DNA of 64,000 bases, from assembly GCA_942493305.1 (NCBI GenBank), contig OW818686.1:1612001-1676000 (forward strand), given 5' to 3'. The DNA comes from UBA7672 sp030824255. GTDB taxonomy: Bacteria; Pseudomonadota; Alphaproteobacteria; Caulobacterales; Hyphomonadaceae. The notes beneath the pieces are model-generated. The model made no database searches, was not told where the DNA came from, and saw only the letters and a program-made list of their open reading frames with translations. A program made the position numbers and the translations under genes. Of the stretch, positions 22,571 to 32,112 are shown in pieces (position 1 is the stretch's first letter; the number at the start of each line of letters is the position of its first letter).

Positions 22571-22619
22571 GGAGCGTCACTAGAGCCCGCGCCATCCGAT
22601 GGATGGAAGGGTTTCCCAA

Positions 22620-25025
22620 ATGGCGATGAAGCTGAAGGCCTCGCACCTCGCGAGCGTTGCGGGCGCGGCGATAACCCTGGCGGCGCTGCAACCCGCTTAC
22701 GCGCAATCCGGTCCCGAGCCAGATCCGCAACGTCCGGCGGCCAACGAGATCACCCGCGCCGAGGACACCGTCGTCATCAACGGCATCGGCTATCGCGACC
22801 GGACCAACGACACGGCGCCGGTGCTGTCCTACGGCACGGACTATATCCAGCCTTTCGAGCCGCTGACAGTTGGCGATGCGCTGAAGCGCGTGCCGTCGGT
22901 CACCTTCCTGTCGGACGTGCTGGAATCGGATGGCGTGCGCCTGCGTGGCCTCGACCCGGCCTATACGCAGATCCTGATCAATGGCGAGCGGGTTCCGGGC
23001 GCCGGCTCTGACTCGGGCGCGTTCGGCAATGGCGCTGATGGTTCGTTCTTCGTCGACCGCATTCCGGCCGAACTGATCGAACGCATCGAGATCGTGCGCT
23101 CGTCCTCGGCCAACCGGTCGGGCGATGCGGTTGCGGGCGCGGTCAACATCGTGATGCGCGACGCCTTCAGCCTCGATGGCGGCTATGTCCGCGCGGGCGC
23201 GGCGATGTTCGACGATGGCCGGGTGCGCGAAATCCTTGGTGGCGTGTGGGGCGGGGAAGTGGGCGGTGGACGCCTGCTGCTCGGCGCCAACGCGCAAGGC
23301 CGCCGCAACCCGAAGGAAAAGTTTTCGCTGCGCTATGACGAGCCGGGCGCGGACCTGGACAACTATGAAATCCAGACCGATACGCGCAATGGCACGGACT
23401 ATTCGTTCAACGGCAGCTACCAGATCGATCTGGGCGGCGGCGAACTCGATCTCAGCGCGTTCTTCGTTCACACCGAGCGGACGCAGGACGAGAACAGCAC
23501 CGAATACTCCAGCGACACCGTTGACTACGATCCGGACACGCTGGTTGTCCTCAACAACAACGATGTCGACATCACGCAGGACAGCTATTCGCTGAATGGC
23601 GGCTACAAGTTTGACTCCTTCGGCGGCGAGACCCGGGTCAAGCTGGGCTATTCGAGCTTCAAGGACGACACGTTCGAGTTCGAGGAAGAGGTTGTCTTCG
23701 ACGAGGATGATGTGCCGTTCCCCGATGGCGACATCTTCGAAGCCGCGGCCACGACGCTCGACGTCGAAGACACCGAATTCATGGCCAAGATCGAACACAC
23801 GCGCGAGCTGTTCGACGGCGTCGACATCGATTTCGGCCTGCAGTTCGAACAGAAGAAGCGTGACACGCTGCTGACCGAATCCGAAGCTATCGAGATCGAT
23901 CCGCTGCCGGAAGGCACGTCGTGGCCGCCGTTCAACCAGACGCGCCCGTTCGTGAACTTCGAAGTCATCGATGGCGGCGACAACACCATCAAGCAGGACC
24001 GGATCGACCCCTATGTAATGCTGAGCGGAACTGCCGGCGCCATCTCGTGGGAAGCCGGCCTGCGCTGGGAAAACACGGAAGTGTCGATTGAGGAGCGGAC
24101 GGGTCCGCAAACCGACAGCAATGACTACAGCGTCGTGCTGCCGTCAGCTCACATCAAGTGGGACCTTACGGACAGCGACCGCGTCAATGTGTCGGCCGCG
24201 CAGACGATCCGCCGTCCGAGCTTCACCTTCATCAACCCGGTGCTGCTCGAAGAGGCGCTTGGCGACAACGACTTCCAGGGCGACACCACGCTTGACCCGG
24301 AAATGGCGACGGGTTTCGACATCGGTTACGAGCGGCAGATCGGCCGTACCGGCATTGCGGGCATCAACTTCTTCTTCCGCGATGTGAAGGACCTGCTTGA
24401 AGTCTACAACACGGGTAACCTGACAGACGCCTATCTCGACGACTTCGATGACTTCGTGGCTGACAATCCCGGCGCGACGATCGACGATTTCATGGACGAG
24501 GAAGCGCCGCTGTATCTCTACTCCGCGCGCAACACGGGCGATGGCCAGGTGTGGGGCATCGAGCTTGACTACTCGGCTTCGCTCGACTTCATCGGCCTGC
24601 CGGACACCGGCCTGTTCGCCAACTATTCATGGCTCGACTCCAAGATCGACGACGAGTTCGGCGAGCGCCGCTTCAACTCGCAGTCGGACTACGTTTACAA
24701 CGTCGGCTTCATCCATGACTTCGTGGACCTCGATGCCTCGTTCGGCGTCACTTACCGCAAGCAGGGCGATGCGCTCAGCCGCGTCGTCACCGAGGAAGTG
24801 ACGACTGCCTATGGCGGCGTGCTGGAAGTGTTCGTGGAGAAGAGCTTCGGCGACAACTTCACCGTGCGCTTCACCGGCTCGAACCTGACCGACGGCGAGA
24901 AGGCCGAAGTGTTTGACAAGTTCGACAACGCGCTTGATCAGGTCGCGCGCAACTATGACGAGTACGAGATCGAGACCGAGAATGCCGGTCCGGTGTTCCA
25001 GCTTGTGGGCCGTTACTCGTTCTAG
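22620..25025 (+). CDS. TonB-dependent receptor, probably for phosphate-rich ligands, 801 aa
   Basis: Outer-membrane energised importer. A signal peptide ends at PAYAQSG (about residue 28), and the plug (about 40-180) contains TVGDALKRVPSVTF, VRLRGLDPAYTQILINGERV and the SGDAVAGAVNIVMRD end motif. The barrel of 22 strands follows and ends in VGRYSF with a C-terminal Phe. Very acidic loops are noticeable in the barrel (EDDTF-like clusters, for example DDTFEFEEEVVFDEDDVPF). No classical TonB box is obvious. The ATG at 22620 has GGAAGGG upstream and is preferred over 22599. A beta-propeller phytase follows after 93 bases, an association known in proteobacteria. Import of the phytase product or substrate is inferred. 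Confidence 0.92.
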   Translation: MAMKLKASHLASVAGAAITLAALQPAYAQSGPEPDPQRPAANEITRAEDTVVINGIGYRDRTNDTAPVLSYGTDYIQPFEPLTVGDALKRVPSVTFLSDVLESDGVRLRGLDPAYTQILINGERVPGAGSDSGAFGNGADGSFFVDRIPAELIERIEIVRSSSANRSGDAVAGAVNIVMRDAFSLDGGYVRAGAAMFDDGRVREILGGVWGGEVGGGRLLLGANAQGRRNPKEKFSLRYDEPGADLDNYEIQTDTRNGTDYSFNGSYQIDLGGGELDLSAFFVHTERTQDENSTEYSSDTVDYDPDTLVVLNNNDVDITQDSYSLNGGYKFDSFGGETRVKLGYSSFKDDTFEFEEEVVFDEDDVPFPDGDIFEAAATTLDVEDTEFMAKIEHTRELFDGVDIDFGLQFEQKKRDTLLTESEAIEIDPLPEGTSWPPFNQTRPFVNFEVIDGGDNTIKQDRIDPYVMLSGTAGAISWEAGLRWENTEVSIEERTGPQTDSNDYSVVLPSAHIKWDLTDSDRVNVSAAQTIRRPSFTFINPVLLEEALGDNDFQGDTTLDPEMATGFDIGYERQIGRTGIAGINFFFRDVKDLLEVYNTGNLTDAYLDDFDDFVADNPGATIDDFMDEEAPLYLYSARNTGDGQVWGIELDYSASLDFIGLPDTGLFANYSWLDSKIDDEFGERRFNSQSDYVYNVGFIHDFVDLDASFGVTYRKQGDALSRVVTEEVTTAYGGVLEVFVEKSFGDNFTVRFTGSNLTDGEKAEVFDKFDNALDQVARNYDEYEIETENAGPVFQLVGRYSF

Positions 25026-25048
25026 GACGGGGACGCCCGTTCCAATGG

Positions 25049-25077
25049 CTCCGCCCCTGCTGACCCCGGGGGCGGAG
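25049..25077 (+). terminator. Hairpin between receptor and phytase genes, possible attenuator
   Basis: CTCCGCCC (25049-25056) pairs with GGGCGGAG (25070-25077) and is followed by TTGTTGT. It lies between two genes that probably share a promoter, so it may reduce rather than end transcription into the phytase gene. Confidence 0.45.
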
Positions 25078-25118
25078 TTGTTGTATGGCAACTGAAATCG
25101 ATTCTGAGGACCGCTGAC

Positions 25119-26135
25119 ATGAAGATGCTCCCCCTGCTTGCCCTGGTGATGCTGGCTGGCGCGTGCGCGACGGACAATGTTGTGGCCTCGCAGGTTCCGG
25201 CCTTCCGCGAGACGGTGGGCATGGGATCGACGGGGGATGCGGCGGATGATCCGGCGGTGTGGGTGCACCCGACCGATCCGGCGCGCAGCCTGATCCTCGG
25301 CACCAACAAGGATGTCGGCGTCTATGTGTATGGGCTGGACGGCTCGGAGAAGCAGCGGCTGCCGGTGGGCCTTGCGAACAACATTGACCTGCGCGGGAAT
25401 CTGGCGGTGGCCAGCAATGACGGCGTCAATGCGCTGAGCTGGTTCCGCATCGATCCGGTGACGGCTGTGGTGACGCATGCGGGCGACACGAAGCTTGCCA
25501 GCGTTGAGCCCTACGGCGTTTGCATCGGCAAGATGCAGAACGTGCTGCACGCGGTGGTCACCTACAAGACAGGGTTGGTGGAGTTCTGGCAGGTTGCGGA
25601 CACGGGCGCGGGTCCGGTGCAGCTTTCCAACCTGCGGACGATCCAGCTTGGGTCGCAGCTTGAGGGTTGCGTGGTGGACGACGAAGCCGGGCGACTGTTC
25701 ATCGGCGAAGAGAATGTCGGGCTGTGGGTCGTCAATGTGCTGAGTGAAGACATGACGCCCGTGAGCATCGATAAGGTCGGCAGCGGGACGGGTCTGGTTG
25801 CCGATGTCGAGGGCGTGTCGCTTTATCTCGGCAAGAATGGCGCGGGCTATCTGGTCGCTTCCGCGCAGACGAAGGATCGCTATGTGATCTATGACCGCCA
25901 GCCGCCGCATGCCTATCGTGGCGTGATTTCGGTGGGGCCGAGCGCGGATGGCAAGGTGGATGGCGTGAGCCACACGGACGGGCTGGACGTTTCCTCGGCG
26001 CCGCTGCCGGAATTTCCGGCTGGCATTCTTGTAGTACAGGACGACGCCAACCCGGTGTCGGAGATCGACCAGAACTTCAAGATCGTCGACTGGCGCGAAG
26101 TGGAGAAGGTGCTGGCGGCGCCGAAGGCCGAGTAA
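25119..26135 (+). CDS. Beta-propeller phytase lipoprotein, 338 aa
   Basis: Calcium-dependent phytase that removes phosphates from inositol hexakisphosphate. The N-terminus is a signal with lipobox (VMLAGAC). The family signature DDPAVWVHPTDPARSLILGT appears at about residues 43-62, followed by NKDVGVYVYGLDG and further blades (NNIDLRGNL, PYGVCIGK, GCVVDDEAGRLFIGEE, VEGVSLYLGKNGAGYL, and the late DGLDVSS, PAGILVVQDD). The acidic residues of these segments bind calcium in known phytases. The length is that of a six-blade single-domain enzyme. It follows a TonB receptor and precedes an AbgT transporter on the same strand. Extracytoplasmic location is inferred from the lipobox. Confidence 0.93.
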   Translation: MKMLPLLALVMLAGACATDNVVASQVPAFRETVGMGSTGDAADDPAVWVHPTDPARSLILGTNKDVGVYVYGLDGSEKQRLPVGLANNIDLRGNLAVASNDGVNALSWFRIDPVTAVVTHAGDTKLASVEPYGVCIGKMQNVLHAVVTYKTGLVEFWQVADTGAGPVQLSNLRTIQLGSQLEGCVVDDEAGRLFIGEENVGLWVVNVLSEDMTPVSIDKVGSGTGLVADVEGVSLYLGKNGAGYLVASAQTKDRYVIYDRQPPHAYRGVISVGPSADGKVDGVSHTDGLDVSSAPLPEFPAGILVVQDDANPVSEIDQNFKIVDWREVEKVLAAPKAE

Positions 26136-26165
26136 GCTCGCCTTGTAGAACGCGTCTGGAGCAGG

Positions 26166-27755
26166 ATGGACACCGGCGCTTGCACATGGTCAGCATTGGC
26201 CATGAGTGGGGCGGTCGAACCGGCGGGTAAACGCAGCAGGTTCCTCGACTGGGTGGAGCGGACGGGCAATGCCTTGCCCGATCCCATCTTTATCTTCGTG
26301 GCGATCATCATCCTGCTGGTGATCGTGTCTGTGATTGGCGCATCAGCTGGCTGGTCGGCGGTGAATCCGGTGACGGGCGAGACTCTGGCGGCGCAGAGCC
26401 TGCTGTCCGAAGCCAATATCCAGAAGCTGTTCGTCGAGATGCCGCGCACCTATACGGGGTTCGCGCCGCTTGGTTTTGCGCTGACCATCATGCTGGGGGC
26501 GGCGGTGGCGGAGAAATCCGGCTTGCTGACTGCGCTGATGCGGGCGAGCCTCGGCAACGCGCCGAAGAGCATTCTCGTGCCGATGGTGTTCGTGCTGGGC
26601 ATGCTGGCCACGCACGCGAACGATGCGGCTTACATGGTGTATGTGCCGCTGGCGGGCATCGTGTTCGCGGCGGCGGGGCGTCATCCGGTGCTGGGGCTGA
26701 TTGCGGGTTTCGCCGGCGCGGCGGTTGGCCTCGCGGGTAATCTTTTTCCCGGGCAGTACGATGTGCTGCTGCTGGGCATCACGGAGACGGGCGCCCGCCT
26801 GCTCGACCCGGACTGGACAATGAACCCGCTGGGCAACTGGTATTTCAGCATCGGCATCGCCGTGGTGTTCACGGCAGTCGGCTGGTGGATTCTCGAGCGC
26901 GTGATCGCGCCGCGGCTGGGCAAGTGGGACGGGGAGAGCGGCGTTGCCGATCTGGTGGGCGTGGTGCTGTCAGCTGTCGAGAAGAAGGGGCTGGTCTGGG
27001 CGGGTGTCGCGGCGCTGTGTGTGGCGGCGCTCGCGGCCGCGCTGGTGATGTGGCCGGGGTTCACGCCGCTGTACAACGAGAACCCGACGGAAGGGCAACC
27101 GATAACGCCCTTCTTCCGCTCGATCGCCGCGCTTCTCTTCCTGCTCTTCATCACATGCGGCTGGGTCTATGGCGCGGTGACCGGCAGCATCAAGACGCAC
27201 CGTAACGTGGTGGCGATGATGGTGACGGGGCTGGAGATCATCCTTCCGTATCTTGTGCTGATCTTCTTTGCGGCGCACTTCGTGGCGATGTTCGGCTGGT
27301 CGAATCTCGGGCCGATCACGGCGATCGCGGGCGCGGACCAGTTGCGGGCGATGGCGGCGCCGCCGGCCGTGCTGCTGCCGGTCCTCGCGACGATGTCGGC
27401 CTGGCTGGATTTCCTGATTGCGTCGGGCTCGGCGAAATGGGCGGCGATGTCGCCGGTGGCGACGCCAATGCTGATGCTGCTGGAAGTGTCGCCCGAGATG
27501 ACGACGGCGGCTTATCGCGTTGGCGACACGGTGACGAACCTGATCTCGCCGCTGAATCCGTATGTCGTGCTGACCATGGTGTTCGCGCAGCGCTATGTGC
27601 CTAGCTTCAGGCTGGGAACAATGATCGCAATGACGCTACCGCTGGCGGCGGCGTTCTATGTCGCGGGCATGTTGCTGACGGCGGTGTGGGTGGCGCTGGG
27701 CATTCCGGTGGGTCCTGCGGCGCCGGTCGCCTATCACGTGCCAGGATTGAACTGA
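26166..27755 (+). CDS. AbgT-family transporter, 529 aa
   Basis: An inner-membrane transporter of the AbgT family (p-aminobenzoyl-glutamate importers; some members export sulfonamides by proton antiport). At least ten hydrophobic segments are visible. Family signatures include WVERTGNALPDPIFIF at about residues 29-44, LATHANDAAYMVYVPLAG, GLAGNLFPGQYDVLLLGITE and the late SGSAKWAAMSPVATPMLM with the discontinuous-helix serines and asparagines that bind substrate. The start at 26166 is close behind GGAG, whereas the ATG at 26202 has no ribosome-binding site. It follows the phytase by 30 bases, probably in the same transcript, but a link with phytate metabolism is not evident. Convergent with the sensor kinase. 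Confidence 0.92.
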   Translation: MDTGACTWSALAMSGAVEPAGKRSRFLDWVERTGNALPDPIFIFVAIIILLVIVSVIGASAGWSAVNPVTGETLAAQSLLSEANIQKLFVEMPRTYTGFAPLGFALTIMLGAAVAEKSGLLTALMRASLGNAPKSILVPMVFVLGMLATHANDAAYMVYVPLAGIVFAAAGRHPVLGLIAGFAGAAVGLAGNLFPGQYDVLLLGITETGARLLDPDWTMNPLGNWYFSIGIAVVFTAVGWWILERVIAPRLGKWDGESGVADLVGVVLSAVEKKGLVWAGVAALCVAALAAALVMWPGFTPLYNENPTEGQPITPFFRSIAALLFLLFITCGWVYGAVTGSIKTHRNVVAMMVTGLEIILPYLVLIFFAAHFVAMFGWSNLGPITAIAGADQLRAMAAPPAVLLPVLATMSAWLDFLIASGSAKWAAMSPVATPMLMLLEVSPEMTTAAYRVGDTVTNLISPLNPYVVLTMVFAQRYVPSFRLGTMIAMTLPLAAAFYVAGMLLTAVWVALGIPVGPAAPVAYHVPGLN

Positions 27756-27758
27756 CCT

Positions 27759-29642
27759 TCAGGCAACCTGAGATTCCTGTGCCGGCGTAAGGTGCAGCAC
27801 TGCGCGCATGCGCGTGACCAAAGCATTTTGGTCGACCGGCTTTGACAGGTAGTCGGTCATGCCAAGGCTGATGAGGTGTTCGCGGTCGCCGGTCATCGCG
27901 TCGGCGGTAAGGGCGATGACGGGAAGGGCGCTCCACGCAGCATCGCTGGCGCGGATGTGCCTGATGGTTTCCTTGCCGTCCATGACAGGCATGTGGACGT
28001 CCAGCAGGACGAGATCGAAGTCGGCGGCGGCAAGCTTTTCGAGGGCTTCCTGACCGTTGACCGCTTCCGTGATCTGGCAGCCGTGCGGGGCGAGGAAAAG
28101 TTTCACCACCTGGCGATTGACGGCGTTGTCATCAGTCAGCAGCACGCGGCAACCGCGCAGGCCCTGAAGGGTGGGGCGGGCGACAGCTTCGGATGCGCGT
28201 ACAATGGCGGGCTGCGGCGCTTCGAGAACGCCTGCTCGGAAGGTGAGGATGAAGCGTGAGCCAGCGCCGGCAGCGCTTTCGACCGACATGCCGCCGCCCA
28301 TGAGCTGGGCGAGGCGCAGCGAGATGGCGAGGCCAAGGCCTGTGCCGCCATAACGACGCGCGATGGAGGTGTCAGCCTGCGTGAAGGGCTTGAACAGTCG
28401 CGATTGCACGTCCGGAGCCATGCCGATGCCGGTGTCTTTAACCGAGATGAAGACCACGGCATCGGTCTCTGCGTGGCGGCGCCAGGAAATGTGGACGTCG
28501 ATGCGGCCAGAGGGCGTGAACTTCAGCGCGTTGGAGACGAGGTTGCTGATACACTGGCGCACACGCTCGGCATCGCAGAGGAGATTGCGTGGGAGATCGT
28601 CGTCGTGTGTGAGGCCGATGACGATGTCTTTCTCGCGTGCGTGCGTCTGGAACAGGCTGACAACGCGGTCGGCCGTGTAGACGATATCGTTCGGCGAAGG
28701 CGTTATGTCGAACTTTCCGGCCTCGATCTTCGAGAAATCCAGTACGTCGTTGAGAACCGAGAGGAGCGAGCTTCCGGAATCGAGAACGATGGCAACCTTC
28801 TCGCGCTCGGCGGAGGGGAGGTCTGCGGCCTGCAGCGACTGGGCCATGCCGAGAATGCCGTTCATCGGCGTTCGGATCTCGTGGCTCATCGAGGCAAGGA
28901 AATTGGACTTCGCCTGGTTGGCGGCTTCGGCGGCGGCGCGATTTTGCTCGATATCGAGATGCTGCTGGCGCATCACCTTGCCAAGGTTGTGAGCGTAAAG
29001 CGCGACCGCGAGGACCATGAAGATGATCAGGGCGCCGATCAGGAGTTCGATGCCTTGCAGGTCACGCGCGGTGGCGATCTGATGGGCGAGATGTTCAGCC
29101 TGGATGTTTTGCACAACGCCGACGGTCGCGGATATGCTGCGGGTGAGGCGGCCATAGGCGCGGTCCATCGAGGCCATGCGCTCGCCTGCGGCGCCGGGGT
29201 TTCCGTTGGCAAAGGCCGTGAAGATCATCTCGGCTTCGATGAGCATGTCCTGCATCGCCGTCTCGGTGACGGACAGCGCCTCGCCGATGCGGCGGGCCTC
29301 GGTTTCCCGAATGCGTGTGTCGAGGTCGCGGCGGATGTTTCCGAGCTGGACTTCGAAAAGGCCGAGCGCCTCATCACGGCGCGTGCGTTCGACGGGGACA
29401 TCCTTGCTGTCAAAAACGTCGTTGCCGGGCGCATTGGTCGCCTGGGCAAGATCGCCGAGATGGCTGATGTCGCTGACGCGGCGCGCCCACTCGGTGTTGA
29501 CCTCCGCCGAGCGCGCGTACATCGCCATCAGATTGTGCGAGAGCGTGAGGCTGACGAGGACCGTCACCAGGTCGAACGCGGCGAGCGCCAGATAAACGAG
29601 ATGCCAGCGGGGCGTGCCCTTGCGGATGCGCGGTGTCTTCAT
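27759..29642 (-). CDS. Hybrid sensor histidine kinase/response regulator, 627 aa
   Basis: Two transmembrane segments (about residues 13-35 and 198-218) enclose a helical periplasmic sensor of 160 residues, of the four-helix type. The dimerisation/phosphoacceptor domain has H254 in SMSHEIRTPMNG. The ATPase domain has the N box ISNLVSNALKF, G1 DTGIGM and G2 GGTGLGLAIS. A receiver domain follows with DDNAVNRQVV, the phosphoacceptor in LVLLDVHMPVMDG and KPVD. The protein stops after the receiver, so a separate Hpt protein and output regulator are expected and not seen nearby. The ATG at 29642 fits the first membrane segment better than the open frame to 29774. The signal sensed is unknown. Confidence 0.93.
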   Translation of the reverse strand: MKTPRIRKGTPRWHLVYLALAAFDLVTVLVSLTLSHNLMAMYARSAEVNTEWARRVSDISHLGDLAQATNAPGNDVFDSKDVPVERTRRDEALGLFEVQLGNIRRDLDTRIRETEARRIGEALSVTETAMQDMLIEAEMIFTAFANGNPGAAGERMASMDRAYGRLTRSISATVGVVQNIQAEHLAHQIATARDLQGIELLIGALIIFMVLAVALYAHNLGKVMRQQHLDIEQNRAAAEAANQAKSNFLASMSHEIRTPMNGILGMAQSLQAADLPSAEREKVAIVLDSGSSLLSVLNDVLDFSKIEAGKFDITPSPNDIVYTADRVVSLFQTHAREKDIVIGLTHDDDLPRNLLCDAERVRQCISNLVSNALKFTPSGRIDVHISWRRHAETDAVVFISVKDTGIGMAPDVQSRLFKPFTQADTSIARRYGGTGLGLAISLRLAQLMGGGMSVESAAGAGSRFILTFRAGVLEAPQPAIVRASEAVARPTLQGLRGCRVLLTDDNAVNRQVVKLFLAPHGCQITEAVNGQEALEKLAAADFDLVLLDVHMPVMDGKETIRHIRASDAAWSALPVIALTADAMTGDREHLISLGMTDYLSKPVDQNALVTRMRAVLHLTPAQESQVA

Positions 29643-29796
29643 CTCACCATCCCACAATGCGGTTCGCAAACCGCACACATCCCTGTCGTGACGCGCGAAG
29701 GATCTGGACCTGACCTCGCCGATCAGGATCAACAAGTAGCACATGCAACTTAAGGAATTGTTCGCTCTAAGCACATTTCGCGGAGCGGATGCTGTG

Positions 29797-30999
29797 TCAG
29801 TCTTCGAAGCCGCCAGCGAGGAAGGTTTCGGCGATGGCGCAATGCATGGCGGCGCCGCGCGCCATGACTTTTTCGTCGAGCATCATTCGGTTTGAATGCA
29901 GCGCGCAGCACGTGCGCCAGTCGCCGCCTTCGGGGGACGCGCCGAGGAACATCATCGCGCCGGGCGTCTTCTGCAGGACATAGGAAAAGTCCTCTGCGCC
30001 CATCATGGGGGAGGGCATCTCGAACCAGGCGTCTTCGCCATAAAGCGCCTTTGCCATGCGGCGGCCGAGCGTTGCAGCGCGGCTGTCGCAAATGGTGACG
30101 GGGAAACCCGGAATGATCTTCAGGTCTGCTTCGCACATGTGAGCGGCTGCGATGTGCTGTGTCACGCGCGTCATGCCTTCGCGCACGATGGCGCGGGTCT
30201 TCTCCGAGAAGGTGCGGATCGTGCCTTCGACGAAGGCGGTTTCCGGGATGACGTTGTTGGTTGAGCCAGCCCTGATGTGCGCGATGGTGAGGACGGCTGG
30301 ATCGAAGGCGGGGACGCGGCGGGTGATCATGGCCTGCAGCGCCGTCACCAGTTCGCAGGCGACAGGGATGGGATCGACGGCATCGTGCGGCTGCGAGGCG
30401 TGGCCGCCCTTGCCCTTGATGGTGAGTTCGATGCGATCGGCTGCGGCGAGAAGGGGGCCGGGGCGGCCAGCGAAAACGCCCGACTGGATATTAGGTGTGA
30501 CGTGCAGCGCAAAGGCGGCATCCGGCAGCGGGTCTATCAGGCCGTCGTCAAGCATGTAGCGCGCGCCATGCCAGCCTTCCTCGCCCGGCTGGAACATGAA
30601 CTGGACTGTACCGGCGAGACGATCCCTCTGCGCGCACAGGACCTTCGCGGCGGCAACAAGCATGGCGACGTGGGTGTCGTGGCCGCAGGCGTGCATCGCG
30701 CCGCCGATGGTGGAGGCGAAGTCGAGGCCGGTGTCCTCGTCCATCGGCAGGGCATCCATGTCGCCGCGCAGCAGGACGGTGCGGCCGTTGGAGGGGCCGC
30801 GCAGGGTGGCGACGAAGCCGGTGGTGGAGGGGCCTTCTGTGAATTCGAGGGGTAGGCCCGCGAGAGCTTCCTTCGCCTTTGCCGTCGTGAGCGGGTTGTG
30901 GAGACCGATCTCGGGCTCTGCATGGATGGCGCGGCGGAGGGCGATCATGTCCGGCAACTGCGCGTCTGCGGCGTCGATCCAGTGCTGAAGTTTCGTCAT
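29797..30999 (-). CDS. M20-family amidohydrolase/metallopeptidase (hippurate hydrolase-like), 400 aa
   Basis: A di-zinc M20D enzyme that removes acyl or aminoacyl groups from amino acids. Metal and catalytic motifs are LLRGDMDALPM, MHACGHDTHVAML (Cys and His ligands), FQPGEEGWHGARYM (catalytic and bridging Glu) and the late PMMGAEDFSYVLQ. The inserted dimerisation domain (about residues 185-300) has the GHASQPHDAVDPI segment with the conserved His. The length is standard. The ATG at 30999 fits the family start and the extended frame to 31137 would add low-complexity sequence. It lies downstream of an SGNH lipoprotein on the same strand (115 bases apart). The substrate is not predictable. Confidence 0.93.
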   Translation of the reverse strand: MTKLQHWIDAADAQLPDMIALRRAIHAEPEIGLHNPLTTAKAKEALAGLPLEFTEGPSTTGFVATLRGPSNGRTVLLRGDMDALPMDEDTGLDFASTIGGAMHACGHDTHVAMLVAAAKVLCAQRDRLAGTVQFMFQPGEEGWHGARYMLDDGLIDPLPDAAFALHVTPNIQSGVFAGRPGPLLAAADRIELTIKGKGGHASQPHDAVDPIPVACELVTALQAMITRRVPAFDPAVLTIAHIRAGSTNNVIPETAFVEGTIRTFSEKTRAIVREGMTRVTQHIAAAHMCEADLKIIPGFPVTICDSRAATLGRRMAKALYGEDAWFEMPSPMMGAEDFSYVLQKTPGAMMFLGASPEGGDWRTCCALHSNRMMLDEKVMARGAAMHCAIAETFLAGGFED

Positions 31000-31114
31000 G
31001 ATGGCGTCCTCTGCGTGGGAGGAGCATCGGATAGTTGGCGGGGAAAGGGAACAGGAACTGGCGCGGGTAATCCCGGCTCGCCGCTTCGCTACGACCGGGA
31101 TGGCGCGTCGTGGT

Positions 31115-31969
31115 CTACCGCCGCAACGTTTCCGCAATCGCCGCCTCGAGGATCGGCTTCATCAGGGCGTAACCGGCTTTGTTCGGGTGAACGCCATCGG
31201 GGCCGAGCTCGGGTTTGAGCGCGCCGTCGGGTGTTGCGAGGACGGGGTAGTAGTCGGCGAGGATGAGGTTCTGCTCGGCGGCGTAGCGGCGGATCCAGTT
31301 GGCGTAGCTGATGACTTGCGGGCCGGGTTTCAGGTGCGGCGCCCAGGTGAAATTTGCGGCGGGCAGAGGCGTGGCGAGGATGACCTCGACGCCGTGCGCC
31401 TTTGCGAGTTCGACCATGGCAGCGATGTTGTTTTGGACGTCTTCCAAAGTCGTCGGGCCGGTGTTGCCTGCGATGTCGTTGACGCCGGCAAGAATGTGGA
31501 CGGCCTTCGGCTTCAGCGCGAGGACGTCCTGGCTGAAGCGGAGCAGCATCTGCGGCGTGGTCTGTCCGCTGATGCCGCGATTGACGCGCGAGGCGCCGAA
31601 GTCTGCAGGTTCGGCGATGCCCCAGAGCTGGGTGATCGAGTCGCCCATGAAGACGATGCGGTTGGCGGGCGCTGGCGCCGTGGCGAGCGTCGCGTTGTCG
31701 GCGCGGAAGTAGCAGAGATTGGCCCAGTCCTTTTCACGCTGGACGGCCTGCATCTTCTGGTAGGCGGCTGCATCCTCTGGCGTGACGGCGGGGCGAGACG
31801 CGCCTGAGGTATCGAACTGCGCGCGGACGGAGGCAATGATGCTGGCGGGGACGACAAGGGGCGGATCGCAGGACGTGCCGCCGATCGCCGTGGCCGGGGT
31901 TAGAATCGGGGCAGGTGGCGCAGGCGTGGAGCAGGCGGCGAGGAACAGGACAGGGATCAGCTGTTTCAT
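31115..31969 (-). CDS. SGNH/GDSL-type hydrolase lipoprotein, 284 aa
   Basis: An exported esterase or lipase of the SGNH fold. Block I is IVFMGDSITQLWG with the nucleophile serine, block II has the glycine in NRGISGQTT, block III is LAGVNDIAGN, and block V is GPDGVHPNKAGYALM with the catalytic Asp and His. The N-terminus has a lipobox (VLFLAAC) followed by a Pro-rich linker and a 60-residue region before the catalytic domain. The ATG at 31969 puts the lipobox at the start; no ribosome-binding site is obvious there. It is divergent from ddl with 143 bases between. Possible targets are acyl groups on sugars or lipids. Confidence 0.9.
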   Translation of the reverse strand: MKQLIPVLFLAACSTPAPPAPILTPATAIGGTSCDPPLVVPASIIASVRAQFDTSGASRPAVTPEDAAAYQKMQAVQREKDWANLCYFRADNATLATAPAPANRIVFMGDSITQLWGIAEPADFGASRVNRGISGQTTPQMLLRFSQDVLALKPKAVHILAGVNDIAGNTGPTTLEDVQNNIAAMVELAKAHGVEVILATPLPAANFTWAPHLKPGPQVISYANWIRRYAAEQNLILADYYPVLATPDGALKPELGPDGVHPNKAGYALMKPILEAAIAETLRR

Positions 31970-32112
31970 GAGCGATACCGTCGCATGAAACGCGCGTAAT
32001 TCCCAAATCCGCCCGGTTTGTGCGGAAAACGAACTCCGATAGGCCGGGAGCGGTAGCTTCCCGGTAACCGAACCGGGCGCATAGCCAAACAGCACCGAAG
32101 GAGGCGCGAGCC

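Noticed and set aside
22470..24110. Minus-strand frame of 546 codons opposite the TonB receptor
   Set aside because: The receptor on the plus strand is full length with plug and barrel motifs; the opposite frame has no signal or domain.
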